A stretch of 64,000 nucleotides of DNA from Clostridia bacterium (GCA_017521025.1 JAFXEB010000024.1:1-64000), one strand, 5' to 3'; counted from the stretch's first letter, positions 4,893 through 13,702 are shown. Program-made: numbers and translations. Notes: generated by a model from the sequence alone, not told the origin.

Positions 4893-7217
4893 ATGGAAAA
4901 ATGGCAACGCTTTAAATATCTGCCCGTCATCCCTAAGGGGGCGGACGGTGCTCTCGTAACAAGCTCAAGAGCACATATCGACCTGTCCCGCAGGGCGGCG
5001 GCAGACGGTATGGTTTTGCTTAAGAATACAGATAACATATTGCCTATAAAGAAGGGTGCGAGGGTCGCCCTTTTCGGCAAGGCATCCGCTGACTATGTAA
5101 AAGGCGGCGGTGGTAGCGGTGACGTTGTGGTTAAGTACGTCCTTAACCTCTGTGATGCTATGGAGCGCAAGGAGGCAGAGGGCAAGCTTGAGGCTTATGC
5201 TCCTCTTATCGAATTTTACAGAGCTAACGTTGCCGCCCAGCGTGCCGAGGGCAAAAAACCCGGCTATACGGTAGAGCCTGCTGTTCCTGCAGAGCTTCTG
5301 GAGCGTGCAGCAAGTGAATGCGACCTTGCCATTATCAGCATCTGCCGCTTTTCTACCGAGGGGCGTGACCGTAAAGGAACCGTTGATGACGGCGACTTTT
5401 ATCTGTCTGTGCAGGAAAAAGCAATGGTAAAAGCGGTATGCACTGCTTTCTCCGATGTAGTTGTGGTATTCAACGTTGGCGGTATGGTGGACACTGCATG
5501 GTGCGAGAGGGAGCCTGCCGTAAAAGCGGTGCTTATGGCTTGGCAGGGCGGTATGGAGGGTGCTCTGGCAGAGGCAGATATACTCTGCGGAGATGTAAAT
5601 CCTTCAGGCAAGCTGGCTGATACCTTTGCCGCCTCCTTTGACGATTACCCCTCCTCCGAGGGCTTTTCCGACTCCCTCGACTATGTATATTATACGGAGG
5701 ATATATTTGTTGGCTATCGCTATTTTGAAACGGTAAAGGGCGCCGCCGAAAGGGTGAATTATCCCTTTGGCTTTGGTCTGTCCTATACCACCTTTGATAT
5801 AAAGTCCCTCGGCGTATCCGAGGCTGACGGTGTTATCTCCCTTCGCATATCGGTCACAAATACGGGTGACGTGGCAGGCAGGGAAGTGGTACAGCTTTAC
5901 AGCGGTGCTCCGGAGGGCGGCATCGACACGCCCCGATATGAGCTGCGTAGCTTTGCCAAGACAAAACTCCTCGGGTCCGGCGAGAGTCAGGAGCTTCATC
6001 TGAGCTTGCACTGTGACGGGCTCGCAAGCTATGATGAGTCACTTGCGGCGTACGTGCTCAAAAAGGGGACCTACACAATATATATCGGTAGCTCAGTCCG
6101 TAGCCTAAGCGCTGTTTACAGCTTCGATACTGACGCATGCGTTGTAAAGCAGCTTGCAAATCGCTGTGCCCCCTCAAAGCTGCCACGCCGTTTGAAGTCC
6201 GACGGTAGCTATGAGACGCTGACCGTTTCAGAGTACCCACCCAAGGCAGACCGCTCTCACCTGCCTCCCGACCCAAAGGAGGATGTGGAGCACGTTGTAC
6301 CCAACCACTTTGGCGTCCGTGTGAGCCGTGACAGGGTAAGCCTTGAAAGCGTGGCAAGAGGGGAGCATACCATTGACGAGTTTATAGAGGGGCTTTCCGA
6401 TGGAGAGCTTGTGACTCTTGCGGGGGGATGTCCCAACCGTGGACCTGCCGACACCCGTGGCTTTGGCGGTCTTGACTCAGTGGGTGTTCCACCCGTGATG
6501 ACGGCTGACGGCCCTGCGGGTCTGCGCTTCTTTGCCAACCGTGGCGTGAAGACCACAGCTTGGCCGGTTGCCTGCCTGCTTGCCTGTACCTGGGATGAGG
6601 AGCTTGTGGAAAGTGTCGGCGCAGCGGCGGCGTCAGAGGTAGAGGAAAATAATATCGGTATGTGGCTGACCCCCGCCATCAATATCCACCGCAGTCCGCT
6701 CTGCGGCAGAAATTTTGAGTACTATTCCGAGGACCCGCTTCTCGCAGGCAAGCTTGCCGCCGCTATGGTCAGAGGCATACAGTCAAACAACGTAGCCGCC
6801 TGCGCAAAGCATTTTTGCTGTAATAACAAGGAGGACGGCAGACTCTGGGGCGACTCTATAGTGAGCGAAAGGGCACTCAGAGAGATATATCTCAAGGCGT
6901 TTGAAATCGTTGTAAGAGAAGGCGGCGTTATGGCTATAATGACCGCATACAATAAGCTAAACGGCACCTATACCTCTGAGAAAAAGGAGCTTATTACCGA
7001 CATTCTCAAGGGTGAATGGGGCTACAAGGGGCTTGTGCTTACTGATTGGGGTAACTATGCCGACCATTGCGACGAGGTGCTTGCAGGAAACGATCTGCGT
7101 ATGCCTCACGGCAGTCCCGCAAGGTTGCTTGCGGCTATGGCGGAGGGTACACTGAGCAGAGCAGACGTAGTGCCCTGCGTGCGCCGTGTGCTTGAGCTTA
7201 TTTTAAAGCTTAAATAG
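4893..7217 (+). CDS. Glycoside hydrolase family 3, domain-permuted beta-glucosidase type
   Basis: A 774-residue enzyme expected to release terminal beta-linked glucose or a similar sugar from oligosaccharides. The usual GH3 order is reversed. The C-terminal alpha/beta domain comes first (about residues 20-260, with RRAAADGMVLLKN), then a fibronectin III-like domain (about 310-390, VTNTGDVAGREVVQLY), then the catalytic barrel (about 505-774). Barrel motifs include MTADGPAGLRF near 536, Lys639-His640, and GLVLTDWG with the nucleophile Asp718. The same inverted layout is known for Ruminococcus and Butyrivibrio beta-glucosidases. There is no signal peptide, so it is probably cytoplasmic and acts on imported sugars. 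The ATG at 4893 is taken because CGGAGGG precedes it; upstream sequence is promoter and terminator. Confidence 0.9.
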   Translation: MEKWQRFKYLPVIPKGADGALVTSSRAHIDLSRRAAADGMVLLKNTDNILPIKKGARVALFGKASADYVKGGGGSGDVVVKYVLNLCDAMERKEAEGKLEAYAPLIEFYRANVAAQRAEGKKPGYTVEPAVPAELLERAASECDLAIISICRFSTEGRDRKGTVDDGDFYLSVQEKAMVKAVCTAFSDVVVVFNVGGMVDTAWCEREPAVKAVLMAWQGGMEGALAEADILCGDVNPSGKLADTFAASFDDYPSSEGFSDSLDYVYYTEDIFVGYRYFETVKGAAERVNYPFGFGLSYTTFDIKSLGVSEADGVISLRISVTNTGDVAGREVVQLYSGAPEGGIDTPRYELRSFAKTKLLGSGESQELHLSLHCDGLASYDESLAAYVLKKGTYTIYIGSSVRSLSAVYSFDTDACVVKQLANRCAPSKLPRRLKSDGSYETLTVSEYPPKADRSHLPPDPKEDVEHVVPNHFGVRVSRDRVSLESVARGEHTIDEFIEGLSDGELVTLAGGCPNRGPADTRGFGGLDSVGVPPVMTADGPAGLRFFANRGVKTTAWPVACLLACTWDEELVESVGAAAASEVEENNIGMWLTPAINIHRSPLCGRNFEYYSEDPLLAGKLAAAMVRGIQSNNVAACAKHFCCNNKEDGRLWGDSIVSERALREIYLKAFEIVVREGGVMAIMTAYNKLNGTYTSEKKELITDILKGEWGYKGLVLTDWGNYADHCDEVLAGNDLRMPHGSPARLLAAMAEGTLSRADVVPCVRRVLELILKLK

Positions 7218-7219
7218 TG

Positions 7220-7248
7220 TTGCATTTATTGCTTTGTTGCTTTATAAT
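7220..7248 (+). promoter_or_regulatory. Promoter of the lipoprotein pair
   Basis: TTGCAT (7220-7225), 17 bases, TATAAT (7243-7248), just after the GH3 stop codon. Confidence 0.65.
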
Positions 7249-7287
7249 ATACTTGTGTCAGCACAAATATCGTAGAGAGGTAGATAT

Positions 7288-7701
7288 ATGAGAAAAGCTT
7301 TATTGATACTATTGTCCTTGATTTTCATTTTTTCGTTTACTGCTTGTAAAGAGAACGGTTCCGATGTGAGCGGTATAGATTGGGAAAACTCTGTAATCGT
7401 GGTTGACCCCAACGACCCCTTTACGGGTATCTGGGTCGATGAGATGGAGGGCGTTATGGCGACCTTCTACACTATGCACGGCGACGGTACGGGTTACGTT
7501 GATATCACCGATATACGCTTCTTTATAGAATATGAATATACCGATACCGAGCTTACCATAATAAGCTATCCCGATACCTTGGACGAGCCCCATCCCAGAA
7601 CCTATACCTATAAGTTCAATGATGACGGTACCTTGACACTAAATAACGATGAAACGGGCGAGCTTAACTGGTATCTGAATGACGGCCCTCTTCCTTGGTG
7701 A
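7288..7701 (+). CDS. Small lipoprotein (paralogue family A)
   Basis: A 137-residue lipoprotein of unknown function. The signal peptide ends at FTAC with Cys20 as lipid anchor. The mature part contains FTGIWVDEMEGVMATF and then a strand with HGDGTGYV, the layout shared with the lipoproteins at 1403 and 7706, and it is rich in aspartate, tyrosine and threonine. AGAGAGG precedes the ATG at a normal distance. It is followed 4 bases later by its paralogue, so the two appear co-transcribed and may have arisen by tandem duplication. No catalytic residues are recognisable. Confidence 0.8.
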   Translation: MRKALLILLSLIFIFSFTACKENGSDVSGIDWENSVIVVDPNDPFTGIWVDEMEGVMATFYTMHGDGTGYVDITDIRFFIEYEYTDTELTIISYPDTLDEPHPRTYTYKFNDDGTLTLNNDETGELNWYLNDGPLPW

Positions 7702-7705
7702 TGTG

Positions 7706-8107
7706 ATGAGAGGTAGATTATTGGCTCTTACCCTTGCGATATTGCTATGCCTTTCCCTTTGCTCCTGCGCCGGTAACGAGACTGACGGCTCTTCCCACTT
7801 CGTCGGAGCGGAGGCAGAGGATTTTATAGGCTGTTGGATAAGCAGCTATGACGGCGACAGTATGGAGCTTCTGTTTCGTGCAGACGGTACGGGTCACGCC
7901 GTGCTCACACCCTCGTCGGCGCTTACAAAAGTGGATATAAAATACAGCTGCGCCGATGGCGTTCTCACGGTCATATCCTACCCGGTGGGCGACAGCGTGA
8001 ACTTTATAGACCGTGCTGATTATGACGTATATTTTGACGGCGGCTATATGTATATACGCCCCGCAGGCTCAGATATGGCTTATCATAGGTTCTCGCCCAA
8101 GGAGTAG
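7706..8107 (+). CDS. Small lipoprotein (paralogue family A)
   Basis: A 133-residue lipoprotein. The signal peptide ends at SLCSC, anchor Cys21, and the mature part has FIGCWISSYDGDSMELLF then RADGTGHAV, matching the neighbour at 7288 in order and spacing. The second half of both proteins contains a strand with the pattern LT(V/I)ISYP, which strengthens the paralogy. The start is inferred: an ATG at 7706, preceded by an in-frame GTG at 7703, with only a weak ribosome binding site inside the end of the previous gene, suggesting translational coupling. Function unknown. Confidence 0.75.
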   Translation: MRGRLLALTLAILLCLSLCSCAGNETDGSSHFVGAEAEDFIGCWISSYDGDSMELLFRADGTGHAVLTPSSALTKVDIKYSCADGVLTVISYPVGDSVNFIDRADYDVYFDGGYMYIRPAGSDMAYHRFSPKE

Positions 8108-8144
8108 CTTTATATCCTCATAACAACAGTAGCAAAAAAACAAT

Positions 8145-8178
8145 GCCCCTGTCACATATTGCGTGACAGGGGCGTTTT
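8145..8178. terminator. Bidirectional terminator
   Basis: An 11-bp perfect GC-rich stem (8145-8155 with 8163-8173) lies between convergent genes. It is followed by GTTTTG on the plus strand and by a T-rich stretch on the minus strand. Confidence 0.85.
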
Positions 8179-8192
8179 GTATCCATTAGAAA

Positions 8193-8426
8193 TTACTCGT
8201 GCTCAGCTATCCAAGCCTCAACCTTGTTTTTAGCGATTCTCTTGATATCCTCTACAGGATAGGGGCTCTCCTCACCGCCGTTTACATAGATGAAGTAAGA
8301 GCCGCTGGGAGTCTGATAAAGAGTCTCCTCATAGCCCTGAGCGTCGCCGTAGCAACCAACGCAAACCTTCTTAACTACGGTAGCGGTCTCGGTGTCATAT
8401 TCACATCTGCATATAGTCTTTTTCAT
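8193..8426 (-). CDS. Small cysteine-containing protein, unknown
   Basis: A 77-residue soluble protein with no recognised family. It has two cysteine pairs near the N-terminus (CRC at 6-8 and CVGC at 22-25), a possible small metal site, then a strand-rich centre (SGSYFIYVNGG) and a C-terminal helix rich in Lys, Glu and Ile. A good ribosome binding site (AAGGAG) and a consensus promoter show it is a real gene. It is monocistronic and shares a terminator with the convergent lipoprotein pair. A metal-binding role is a guess from the cysteines alone. Confidence 0.75.
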   Translation of the reverse strand: MKKTICRCEYDTETATVVKKVCVGCYGDAQGYEETLYQTPSGSYFIYVNGGEESPYPVEDIKRIAKNKVEAWIAEHE

Positions 8427-8461
8427 TCATATACTCCTTAAATATTTGTTTTAACACACTT

Positions 8462-8490
8462 ATTATAGTGTTTTTTTGTTTTACAGTCAA
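8462..8490 (-). promoter_or_regulatory. Promoter of the 77-residue protein gene
   Basis: Minus-strand TTGACT (8485-8490), 17 bases, TATAAT (8462-8467). Confidence 0.8.
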
Positions 8491-8691
8491 CATACATTTA
8501 GTAAGAAAAATCCTTTTATTTTTCTTTTGTCTTGCACTAATTTATACAAAAATAGCATAGAGTATGTGTGAATTGAGATACTTACTCACGCTGAAAGGCT
8601 TTTCTATGACAGTTGCACCGTCAGTTTTATACAAAACTCGTATAGTAAACACAAAAGCTTCCCACCACAAATGTTTAAAAACGCAAAAACA
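8491..8691. other. Intergenic stretch without recognised gene
   Basis: AT-rich sequence between the promoter above and the terminator of the solute-binding protein gene. The only structure I see is a near-palindrome, AGTTTTATACAAAACT, at about 8623-8638. No ORF with a ribosome binding site and no known RNA fold is visible. Confidence 0.5.
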
Positions 8692-8717
8692 AAGGCGGCG
8701 CAAAACTGCGCCGCCTT
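8692..8717 (-). terminator. Terminator of the solute-binding protein gene
   Basis: An 11-bp stem (8692-8702 with 8707-8717) with a 4-base loop. On the minus strand it is followed by TTTGTTTTTG. Confidence 0.9.
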
Positions 8718-8753
8718 CTTAGCATAAATCAAACTGCCAAAGCAAATATTTGA

Positions 8754-10301
8754 TTATTCGCCTGCAAGTCTCTCCTTGATGGTGGATACTGCACGAGCCA
8801 TCTTGAGCTCAACAGAATCCTTCTTGGACTCAACTCTGGAAGCGATGTTCTTATCAAGAACTTCAACGGTCTCGGTGATGCTCCAAGGAGAACCGAATAC
8901 CTGACCAAGGTCAAATACACGAGAACCGAAAACGATGTCGAGCATGTCAGCACTGTCGGAATCCTGAGCGTCGCCTCTCTTAAGCTGCTTCTCATAGTAC
9001 TCGGGAGTAAGGATGTCCTTGCTGTATGCGCCGAGAGCGTCGATGATCATACCGAGCTGCTCGCCTGCCTCGCCCTCAACGTTAGCGGGGCTGTTGGGAA
9101 CAAACAGAACGCTGGAAGTGTGAGCGCCCATGTTGTGATAGTATCTGTCATCAGATGCGTTGTACTTAGGGATGGGAAGGAAGCCGAACTCGTCTTCCAT
9201 ATCTCTGAAGTAGGGGAGGTGGATAAGGCTGGTCATGTAGAACAGACCTCTGCCTTCCTTGAATGCGTTGGTAACGGTCTTTTCGTAAACGTCTTCGCCT
9301 TCGTACTTAACGACGTACTTCTCAAGGTTAGCAACGAGAACGTCGTTATCGTTGAGGTAAAGATCTACAGCGTCAGTAAGAGCGGGGTAGCCGTCACCGG
9401 TAGCAAGAGAAAGCTCAGGCTCGTCATTAGCATTCTTCTCAACGGTCTTGTTGCCGCTAGCGAGGAAGTGGTTGTAAAGGTTGGAGGTCTCGGTGAGGAG
9501 GCCGTAAATGTCGAATTCGTCTCTTACGCCGTCAGCGTTAGCATCCTTACCAAAGCCGGTAACGATATTCTTGAATTCTTCAAAGGTCCAATCGCCGTCT
9601 GCAGCCATCTTATAAAGCTCAGCGGGATCGCCGCCGTTTTCCTTATAGAGAGCCTTGTTGAACAGAAGAACGAAGGTACCGTCGTTGTCATAAGTATTGA
9701 TGTCGCCGAGTGCATAGTAGAGCTGATCGCAGATGGACATATCTTCAACTGCGTTCTGGTCCCACCAAGCCTGGTCGAAATCGATACCAAGGTCATGAAG
9801 GTTTACAAGCATACCATCAAGTGCGAACTGATAGTAGTAGTAATAGGTCTCAAAGCAGAAGTCATACTCAGCGGTACCGCCAACGATATCTTCCTGAATA
9901 GCGGTACGAACCTCAGCAGCACTGCTGGTGTCAACGATCTCACCGGTGATGGTGCAGTTGTACTTCTTCTGAACTTCTTCAACAACGTCATACTTAGCCT
10001 TGTTGATGTTGGTAAGCTCGCCGTCCTCGGTCTCTTCCCAAATTACTTCGCCCTGGAAGTCAATGGTAACCTTACCGGAACCGAACTTACGCTGATAAAC
10101 GTAGAATTCACGGCCGCCCATGTCCTCAGCAGCGGGGAGCTTATCAGCATAGGTGATCTTCTCGCCGGTGCTTTCGGTGCCGCTTTCATACTCGCCTATA
10201 ACATCGCTCTGAGAAGAGTTGCCATCTTCATTGCCGCCGCATGCTGCGAAGCAAGCAGTAACCATGATGAGAGCAAGAAGTGCGCATAGAACTTTTTTCA
10301 T
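8754..10301 (-). CDS. ABC-type extracellular solute-binding lipoprotein
   Basis: A 515-residue lipoprotein expected to sit on the outer face of the membrane and capture a solute, probably an oligosaccharide, for an ABC importer. The signal peptide ends ACFAAC with Cys21 as anchor, followed by a Ser/Asn/Glu-rich linker. The remainder has the length and feel of family 1 sugar-binding proteins, including GRGLFYMTSLIHLPYFRDM and a proline-rich FGFLPIPKY segment typical of these proteins. AAAGGAG precedes the start. No permease or ATPase gene lies on either side, and a strong promoter and terminator make it a single-gene unit. The ligand cannot be read from sequence. Confidence 0.85.
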   Translation of the reverse strand: MKKVLCALLALIMVTACFAACGGNEDGNSSQSDVIGEYESGTESTGEKITYADKLPAAEDMGGREFYVYQRKFGSGKVTIDFQGEVIWEETEDGELTNINKAKYDVVEEVQKKYNCTITGEIVDTSSAAEVRTAIQEDIVGGTAEYDFCFETYYYYYQFALDGMLVNLHDLGIDFDQAWWDQNAVEDMSICDQLYYALGDINTYDNDGTFVLLFNKALYKENGGDPAELYKMAADGDWTFEEFKNIVTGFGKDANADGVRDEFDIYGLLTETSNLYNHFLASGNKTVEKNANDEPELSLATGDGYPALTDAVDLYLNDNDVLVANLEKYVVKYEGEDVYEKTVTNAFKEGRGLFYMTSLIHLPYFRDMEDEFGFLPIPKYNASDDRYYHNMGAHTSSVLFVPNSPANVEGEAGEQLGMIIDALGAYSKDILTPEYYEKQLKRGDAQDSDSADMLDIVFGSRVFDLGQVFGSPWSITETVEVLDKNIASRVESKKDSVELKMARAVSTIKERLAGE

Positions 10302-10333
10302 GTTTTTTCTCCTTTGCAGAATTTGTTGTCTAA

Positions 10334-10362
10334 ATTATATCATATATTTATAGGCAAGTCAA
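10334..10362 (-). promoter_or_regulatory. Promoter of the solute-binding protein gene
   Basis: Minus-strand TTGACT (10357-10362), 17 bases, perfect TATAAT (10334-10339). Confidence 0.85.
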
Positions 10363-10417
10363 GTGCATTTTTACGAATGTGCCATAAAAACAACGGCTTT
10401 TATGCTGTGTTTACCTC

Positions 10418-10446
10418 TTGACAGATGGCTGTTAAAATTATATCAT
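10418..10446 (+). promoter_or_regulatory. Promoter of the tsaC operon
   Basis: TTGACA (10418-10423), 17 bases, TATCAT (10441-10446). Confidence 0.7.
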
Positions 10447-10477
10447 AATATATATTGGATATACGGAGGTGACGGCT

Positions 10478-11113
10478 ATGGCTGCCCAAATATTTACTGT
10501 TTACGGCTCAGTGCCCGGTCCTGAGAGCGAGCGTGCTGTCATGTACTGTGCGGACATAATAGCAGGGGGCGGCATTGCTGCGTTTCCTACCGAAACGGTT
10601 TACGGTATAGGCTGTAACGGTCTTGATGTAGCGGCTGTGGAAAAGCTTTACAGTGCAAAAATGCGTCCTCCCGTAAAGCCTTTGAGCCTTTGCGTGGCAA
10701 GCCTTGCCGCCGCTGAGGAGATCGCTTTCTTTGACGAGAGAGCAAGGCGTGTATTCAAGGCGTTCCTTCCGGGACCGCTGACTCTTGTGCTGAAAAGGCG
10801 TGAGTGTGTTCCCTCTGTGGTCACAGCAGGCGGCGACACTGTCGGCATACGTGTACCCGCACACCCTATTGCCCTCGGGATAGCTGAGGCCTGCGGCGTG
10901 CCTATAGCCTTGCCTTCTGCAAATATATCGGGGATGGGTGCTCCTACCGATGGCAAAAGGGTGATAGAGACGCTGGCTGACAGAGTAGACGCTATTATAG
11001 ATGCAGGTGAAACAGCGGTAGGGGTTGAGTCTACCATTCTCTCCCTTGTAGCCGAGCCCCGCATTATACGACAAGGCGCCTTGCCCTTGTCCAAGCTTGA
11101 AGAATGCTTTTGA
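10478..11113 (+). CDS. tsaC: L-threonylcarbamoyladenylate synthase (TsaC/Sua5 family)
   Basis: A 211-residue enzyme that makes threonylcarbamoyl-AMP from threonine, bicarbonate and ATP, the first step of t6A formation at position 37 of ANN-decoding tRNAs. Family motifs present are FPTETVYGIGC near the N-terminus, KMRPPVKPLSLCV (the K-x-R nucleotide-binding group), FLPGPLTLVL, VGIRVPAHP, LPSANISG and a late STI. It lacks the extra C-terminal Sua5 domain. The ATG at 10478 follows GGAGGT by 7 bases; an in-frame GTG at 10469 lies inside that site and is rejected. It heads a four-gene operon. MtaB, which modifies t6A further, is encoded at 38307. Confidence 0.92.
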   Translation: MAAQIFTVYGSVPGPESERAVMYCADIIAGGGIAAFPTETVYGIGCNGLDVAAVEKLYSAKMRPPVKPLSLCVASLAAAEEIAFFDERARRVFKAFLPGPLTLVLKRRECVPSVVTAGGDTVGIRVPAHPIALGIAEACGVPIALPSANISGMGAPTDGKRVIETLADRVDAIIDAGETAVGVESTILSLVAEPRIIRQGALPLSKLEECF

Positions 11114-11131
11114 TAAAAAGGAGGCATTGGT

Positions 11132-11779
11132 ATGTATATTATAGGCATCTGCGGCAGGAGCGGCAGTGGCAAAAGCACTGTTGCGGGATTCCTTCGCAGT
11201 ATCGGCGCCGCACATATAGACGCCGACAGGGTCTGCCATGAGGTATATGACACCAATGTTCACTGCATAAACGAGCTGAGATGCCGTTTTGGCGACGCCG
11301 TAGTGAGGGATGGCAGGATACACCGCCCGACCCTTGCCGCAAGGGCATACAGCGAAAAGGATGGCATTAAAGAGCTGAACCGTATCGCCCACAAGTATAT
11401 CGTCGAGGATATCGAGGCTTTGGTGAAAAGCTATGGCGACAGAGGTAAAAGGGTAGTTTTGCTTGACGCCCCATTGCTGTTTGAGTCGGGACTTGACAGC
11501 CGCTGTGATAAGATAATAGCAGTTGTTGCCCCCTGCTCGGCACAGCTTAAAAGGCTTGCCGACCGTGACGGAAAGACGGCAGAGGAGATAAAAAAACGTC
11601 TTTCGGCGCAGATATCTGTAAAAGAGCTTGTAGCACGCTCGGATGCCGTAGTAGTCAACGATTGCAGCCTTGGCAACCTGAGAAAACGCAGTATAAGATG
11701 TATGCTTGGTCTGCTTTTGGCGCTGGGCGGGATCGTGGCAGAGGAGAGGAGGCGTTTGTATGCTTATAAAACACGCTAA
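11132..11779 (+). CDS. coaE: Dephospho-CoA kinase
   Basis: A 215-residue kinase that phosphorylates dephospho-CoA to coenzyme A, the last step of CoA synthesis. The P-loop GRSGSGKST lies at residues 8-16, an AAHIDADRVCHEVY segment at about 26-39 matches the family's substrate-binding aspartates, and DAPLLFESG near 112 is a CoaE signature. AAAAAGGAGG lies upstream of the ATG. It follows tsaC by 18 bases and overlaps the next gene by 20 bases, so the three are read as one operon. Confidence 0.93.
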   Translation: MYIIGICGRSGSGKSTVAGFLRSIGAAHIDADRVCHEVYDTNVHCINELRCRFGDAVVRDGRIHRPTLAARAYSEKDGIKELNRIAHKYIVEDIEALVKSYGDRGKRVVLLDAPLLFESGLDSRCDKIIAVVAPCSAQLKRLADRDGKTAEEIKKRLSAQISVKELVARSDAVVVNDCSLGNLRKRSIRCMLGLLLALGGIVAEERRRLYAYKTR

Positions 11780-12335
11780 GCCTGTTCTGACTGTGCTGCT
11801 TGTGCTGGCACTTCTGCTTACTGCCACCTCTTGCACTGCCGTGGAAAAACGGCTTTATCCCTTGGAGCATAAGGAGCTTATAGAGAAATACGCCGAAAAG
11901 CACGGGATGCCGCCTGAGCTTCTCGCCGCAGTTATAAAGACCGAAAGCGGCTTTGATGAAAACGCAAGGTCCCGTGTGGGTGCGATAGGGCTTATGCAGC
12001 TAATGCCCTCAACTGCCGAGGAAATAGCGTGGCGCATGGGCGTTGAATATGACGCGTCTGCTCTCACCGACCCTGAGACCAATATATCCTACGGCACCTA
12101 CTATCTGAAGCATCTTTATGACCTTCTCGGTGCTGATTGGGACAATGCCTGCGCCGCCTATAACGCAGGTATCGGCAGGGTGACCGGCTGGCTGAAAAAT
12201 GAAGAATACTGTAAGGATGGCAAAACTCTCAGTTACATACCCATAGAGGAAACACGTAATTATGTAAACAAAATCAACAACTATAAAGAAAAATATAAAA
12301 AGCTGTATTTTGACAGCGAAGGAGACGAGCAATGA
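11760..12335 (+). CDS. Lytic transglycosylase, SLT domain lipoprotein
   Basis: A 191-residue peptidoglycan-cleaving enzyme anchored outside the membrane. The signal peptide ends TATSC with Cys25 as lipid anchor. The SLT fold follows with the catalytic Glu62 in KTESGF, then GAIGLMQLMPSTA (about 75-87) and CAAYNAGIGRV, all standard for soluble-lytic-transglycosylase type enzymes. The ATG at 11760 is chosen over earlier in-frame codons because AGGAGG lies 7 bases upstream and only this start gives a signal peptide. It overlaps coaE by 20 bases and the M18 peptidase gene by 4 (ATGA). Confidence 0.9.
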   Translation: MLIKHAKPVLTVLLVLALLLTATSCTAVEKRLYPLEHKELIEKYAEKHGMPPELLAAVIKTESGFDENARSRVGAIGLMQLMPSTAEEIAWRMGVEYDASALTDPETNISYGTYYLKHLYDLLGADWDNACAAYNAGIGRVTGWLKNEEYCKDGKTLSYIPIEETRNYVNKINNYKEKYKKLYFDSEGDEQ

Positions 12336-13702
12336 CAGACGAAATGAGAAACACGCTTATTTATACCCCTAAGTCCTCCATACAGCCGGAAAACAAGGCT
12401 AATGTAGAGGCTTTTTGCGAAAAATACAAGGCGTTTATGAATGCGTCAAAGACTGAACGTGAGGCTACCGCCTATGCCAAAGCCGCCGCAGAAGAGGCAG
12501 GCTTCAGGCCCTTTGACAGGAAACAGGCTCTTAAGACGGGCGACAAGGTGTATTATGTAAACCGTGATAAGAGCATAGTGCTTGCGGTCATAGGTAAAAG
12601 CGCCATAGAGAACGGTGCTAACATCGTAGTAGCTCACGTTGATTCTCCTCGCCTTGATATAAAGCAAAGACCTCTTTACGAGGATGGCGGTCTTGCTTAC
12701 TTCAAGACCCATTATTACGGCGGCATAAAGAAATATCAGTGGCCCGCAATGCCTCTTGCGCTCCACGGGGTGGTTGTCAAAAAGAACGGCGAAAAGGTTA
12801 CGGTTTCTCTCGGTGAGGAGCTGGACGAGCCTGCATTTTATATCAGTGACCTTATGCCGCACATAGCTAAGGACCAAGTAGATAAGCCCTTGGCAACCGC
12901 TATCAGCGGCGAGGGTCTTAATGTTATAGTTGGCTCCGAGCCCTGCGATGATGAAAAGGATGCTCTAAGGCTTGGCGTGCTCTCCGCACTCTACGAGAAG
13001 TACGGTATCACCGAGGGCGATTTGCTTACGGCTGAGCTTTCTGTGGTTCCGGCAGGCAAGGCAAGGGACGTGGGCTTTGACCGTGGTATGATATCCGCAT
13101 ACGGTCACGATGACAGAATATGTGCTTATCCCTCTATGGTAGCGTTGTTTGAGGAGACAGCTCCCGAGCGTACCTGCATTTGCATCTTTGCCGATAAGGA
13201 AGAGGTAGGCAGCTACGGCGTTACCGGTATGTCCTCTGCCGCCTATAGAAACTTCCTCTCCGACCTTTGCGAGCTGGGCGGTGCAAGCTTCAGCGCTTTC
13301 TGCGAAAACAGTATATGCCTTTCTGCGGATGTTGGCGGTGCATACGATCCCTGCTATTGCGATGCTTATGACCCCAAAAACTCCTGCTATGTCAACAAGG
13401 GCGTGGTTGTTACCAAGTACACCGGTGCGAGGGGCAAGTCAGGCACCTCCGATGCCTCTGCCGAGCTGCTCCATAAGCTGTGCGCTGTCCTCGACAGAGA
13501 GGGTGCTGTGTGGCAGACGGGCGAGTACGGCAAGGTGGACCAGGGTGGTGCAGGCACCGTTGCTACAGAAATAGCTCTGCTTAATATCGACGTGGTGGAT
13601 GTTGGTGTTCCTATGCTGTCCATGCACGCTCCCTACGAGCTTGCCTCCAAATGGGATATATACCAGATGTACAAAACGGCAAAAGCGTTCTTTACAATGT
13701 AG
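12332..13702 (+). CDS. M18 family zinc aminopeptidase
   Basis: A 456-residue cytoplasmic aminopeptidase of the M18 (aspartyl aminopeptidase-like) family, which removes N-terminal residues, usually acidic ones, from peptides. Zinc-binding His102 lies in VVAHVDSPRLD. Later metal and catalytic residues are in DKEEVGSYG, GHDDRICAYPSM and the C-terminal MHAPYELASKWDIY, which carries the last zinc ligand histidine. Length is normal for the family. It is the last gene of the tsaC operon and overlaps the transglycosylase stop as ATGA. Confidence 0.92.
   Translation: MTDEMRNTLIYTPKSSIQPENKANVEAFCEKYKAFMNASKTEREATAYAKAAAEEAGFRPFDRKQALKTGDKVYYVNRDKSIVLAVIGKSAIENGANIVVAHVDSPRLDIKQRPLYEDGGLAYFKTHYYGGIKKYQWPAMPLALHGVVVKKNGEKVTVSLGEELDEPAFYISDLMPHIAKDQVDKPLATAISGEGLNVIVGSEPCDDEKDALRLGVLSALYEKYGITEGDLLTAELSVVPAGKARDVGFDRGMISAYGHDDRICAYPSMVALFEETAPERTCICIFADKEEVGSYGVTGMSSAAYRNFLSDLCELGGASFSAFCENSICLSADVGGAYDPCYCDAYDPKNSCYVNKGVVVTKYTGARGKSGTSDASAELLHKLCAVLDREGAVWQTGEYGKVDQGGAGTVATEIALLNIDVVDVGVPMLSMHAPYELASKWDIYQMYKTAKAFFTM

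Noticed and set aside
10508-11836. Long minus-strand frame opposite tsaC and coaE
   Set aside because: Both plus-strand genes are unambiguous and the minus frame has neither start signals nor known motifs.
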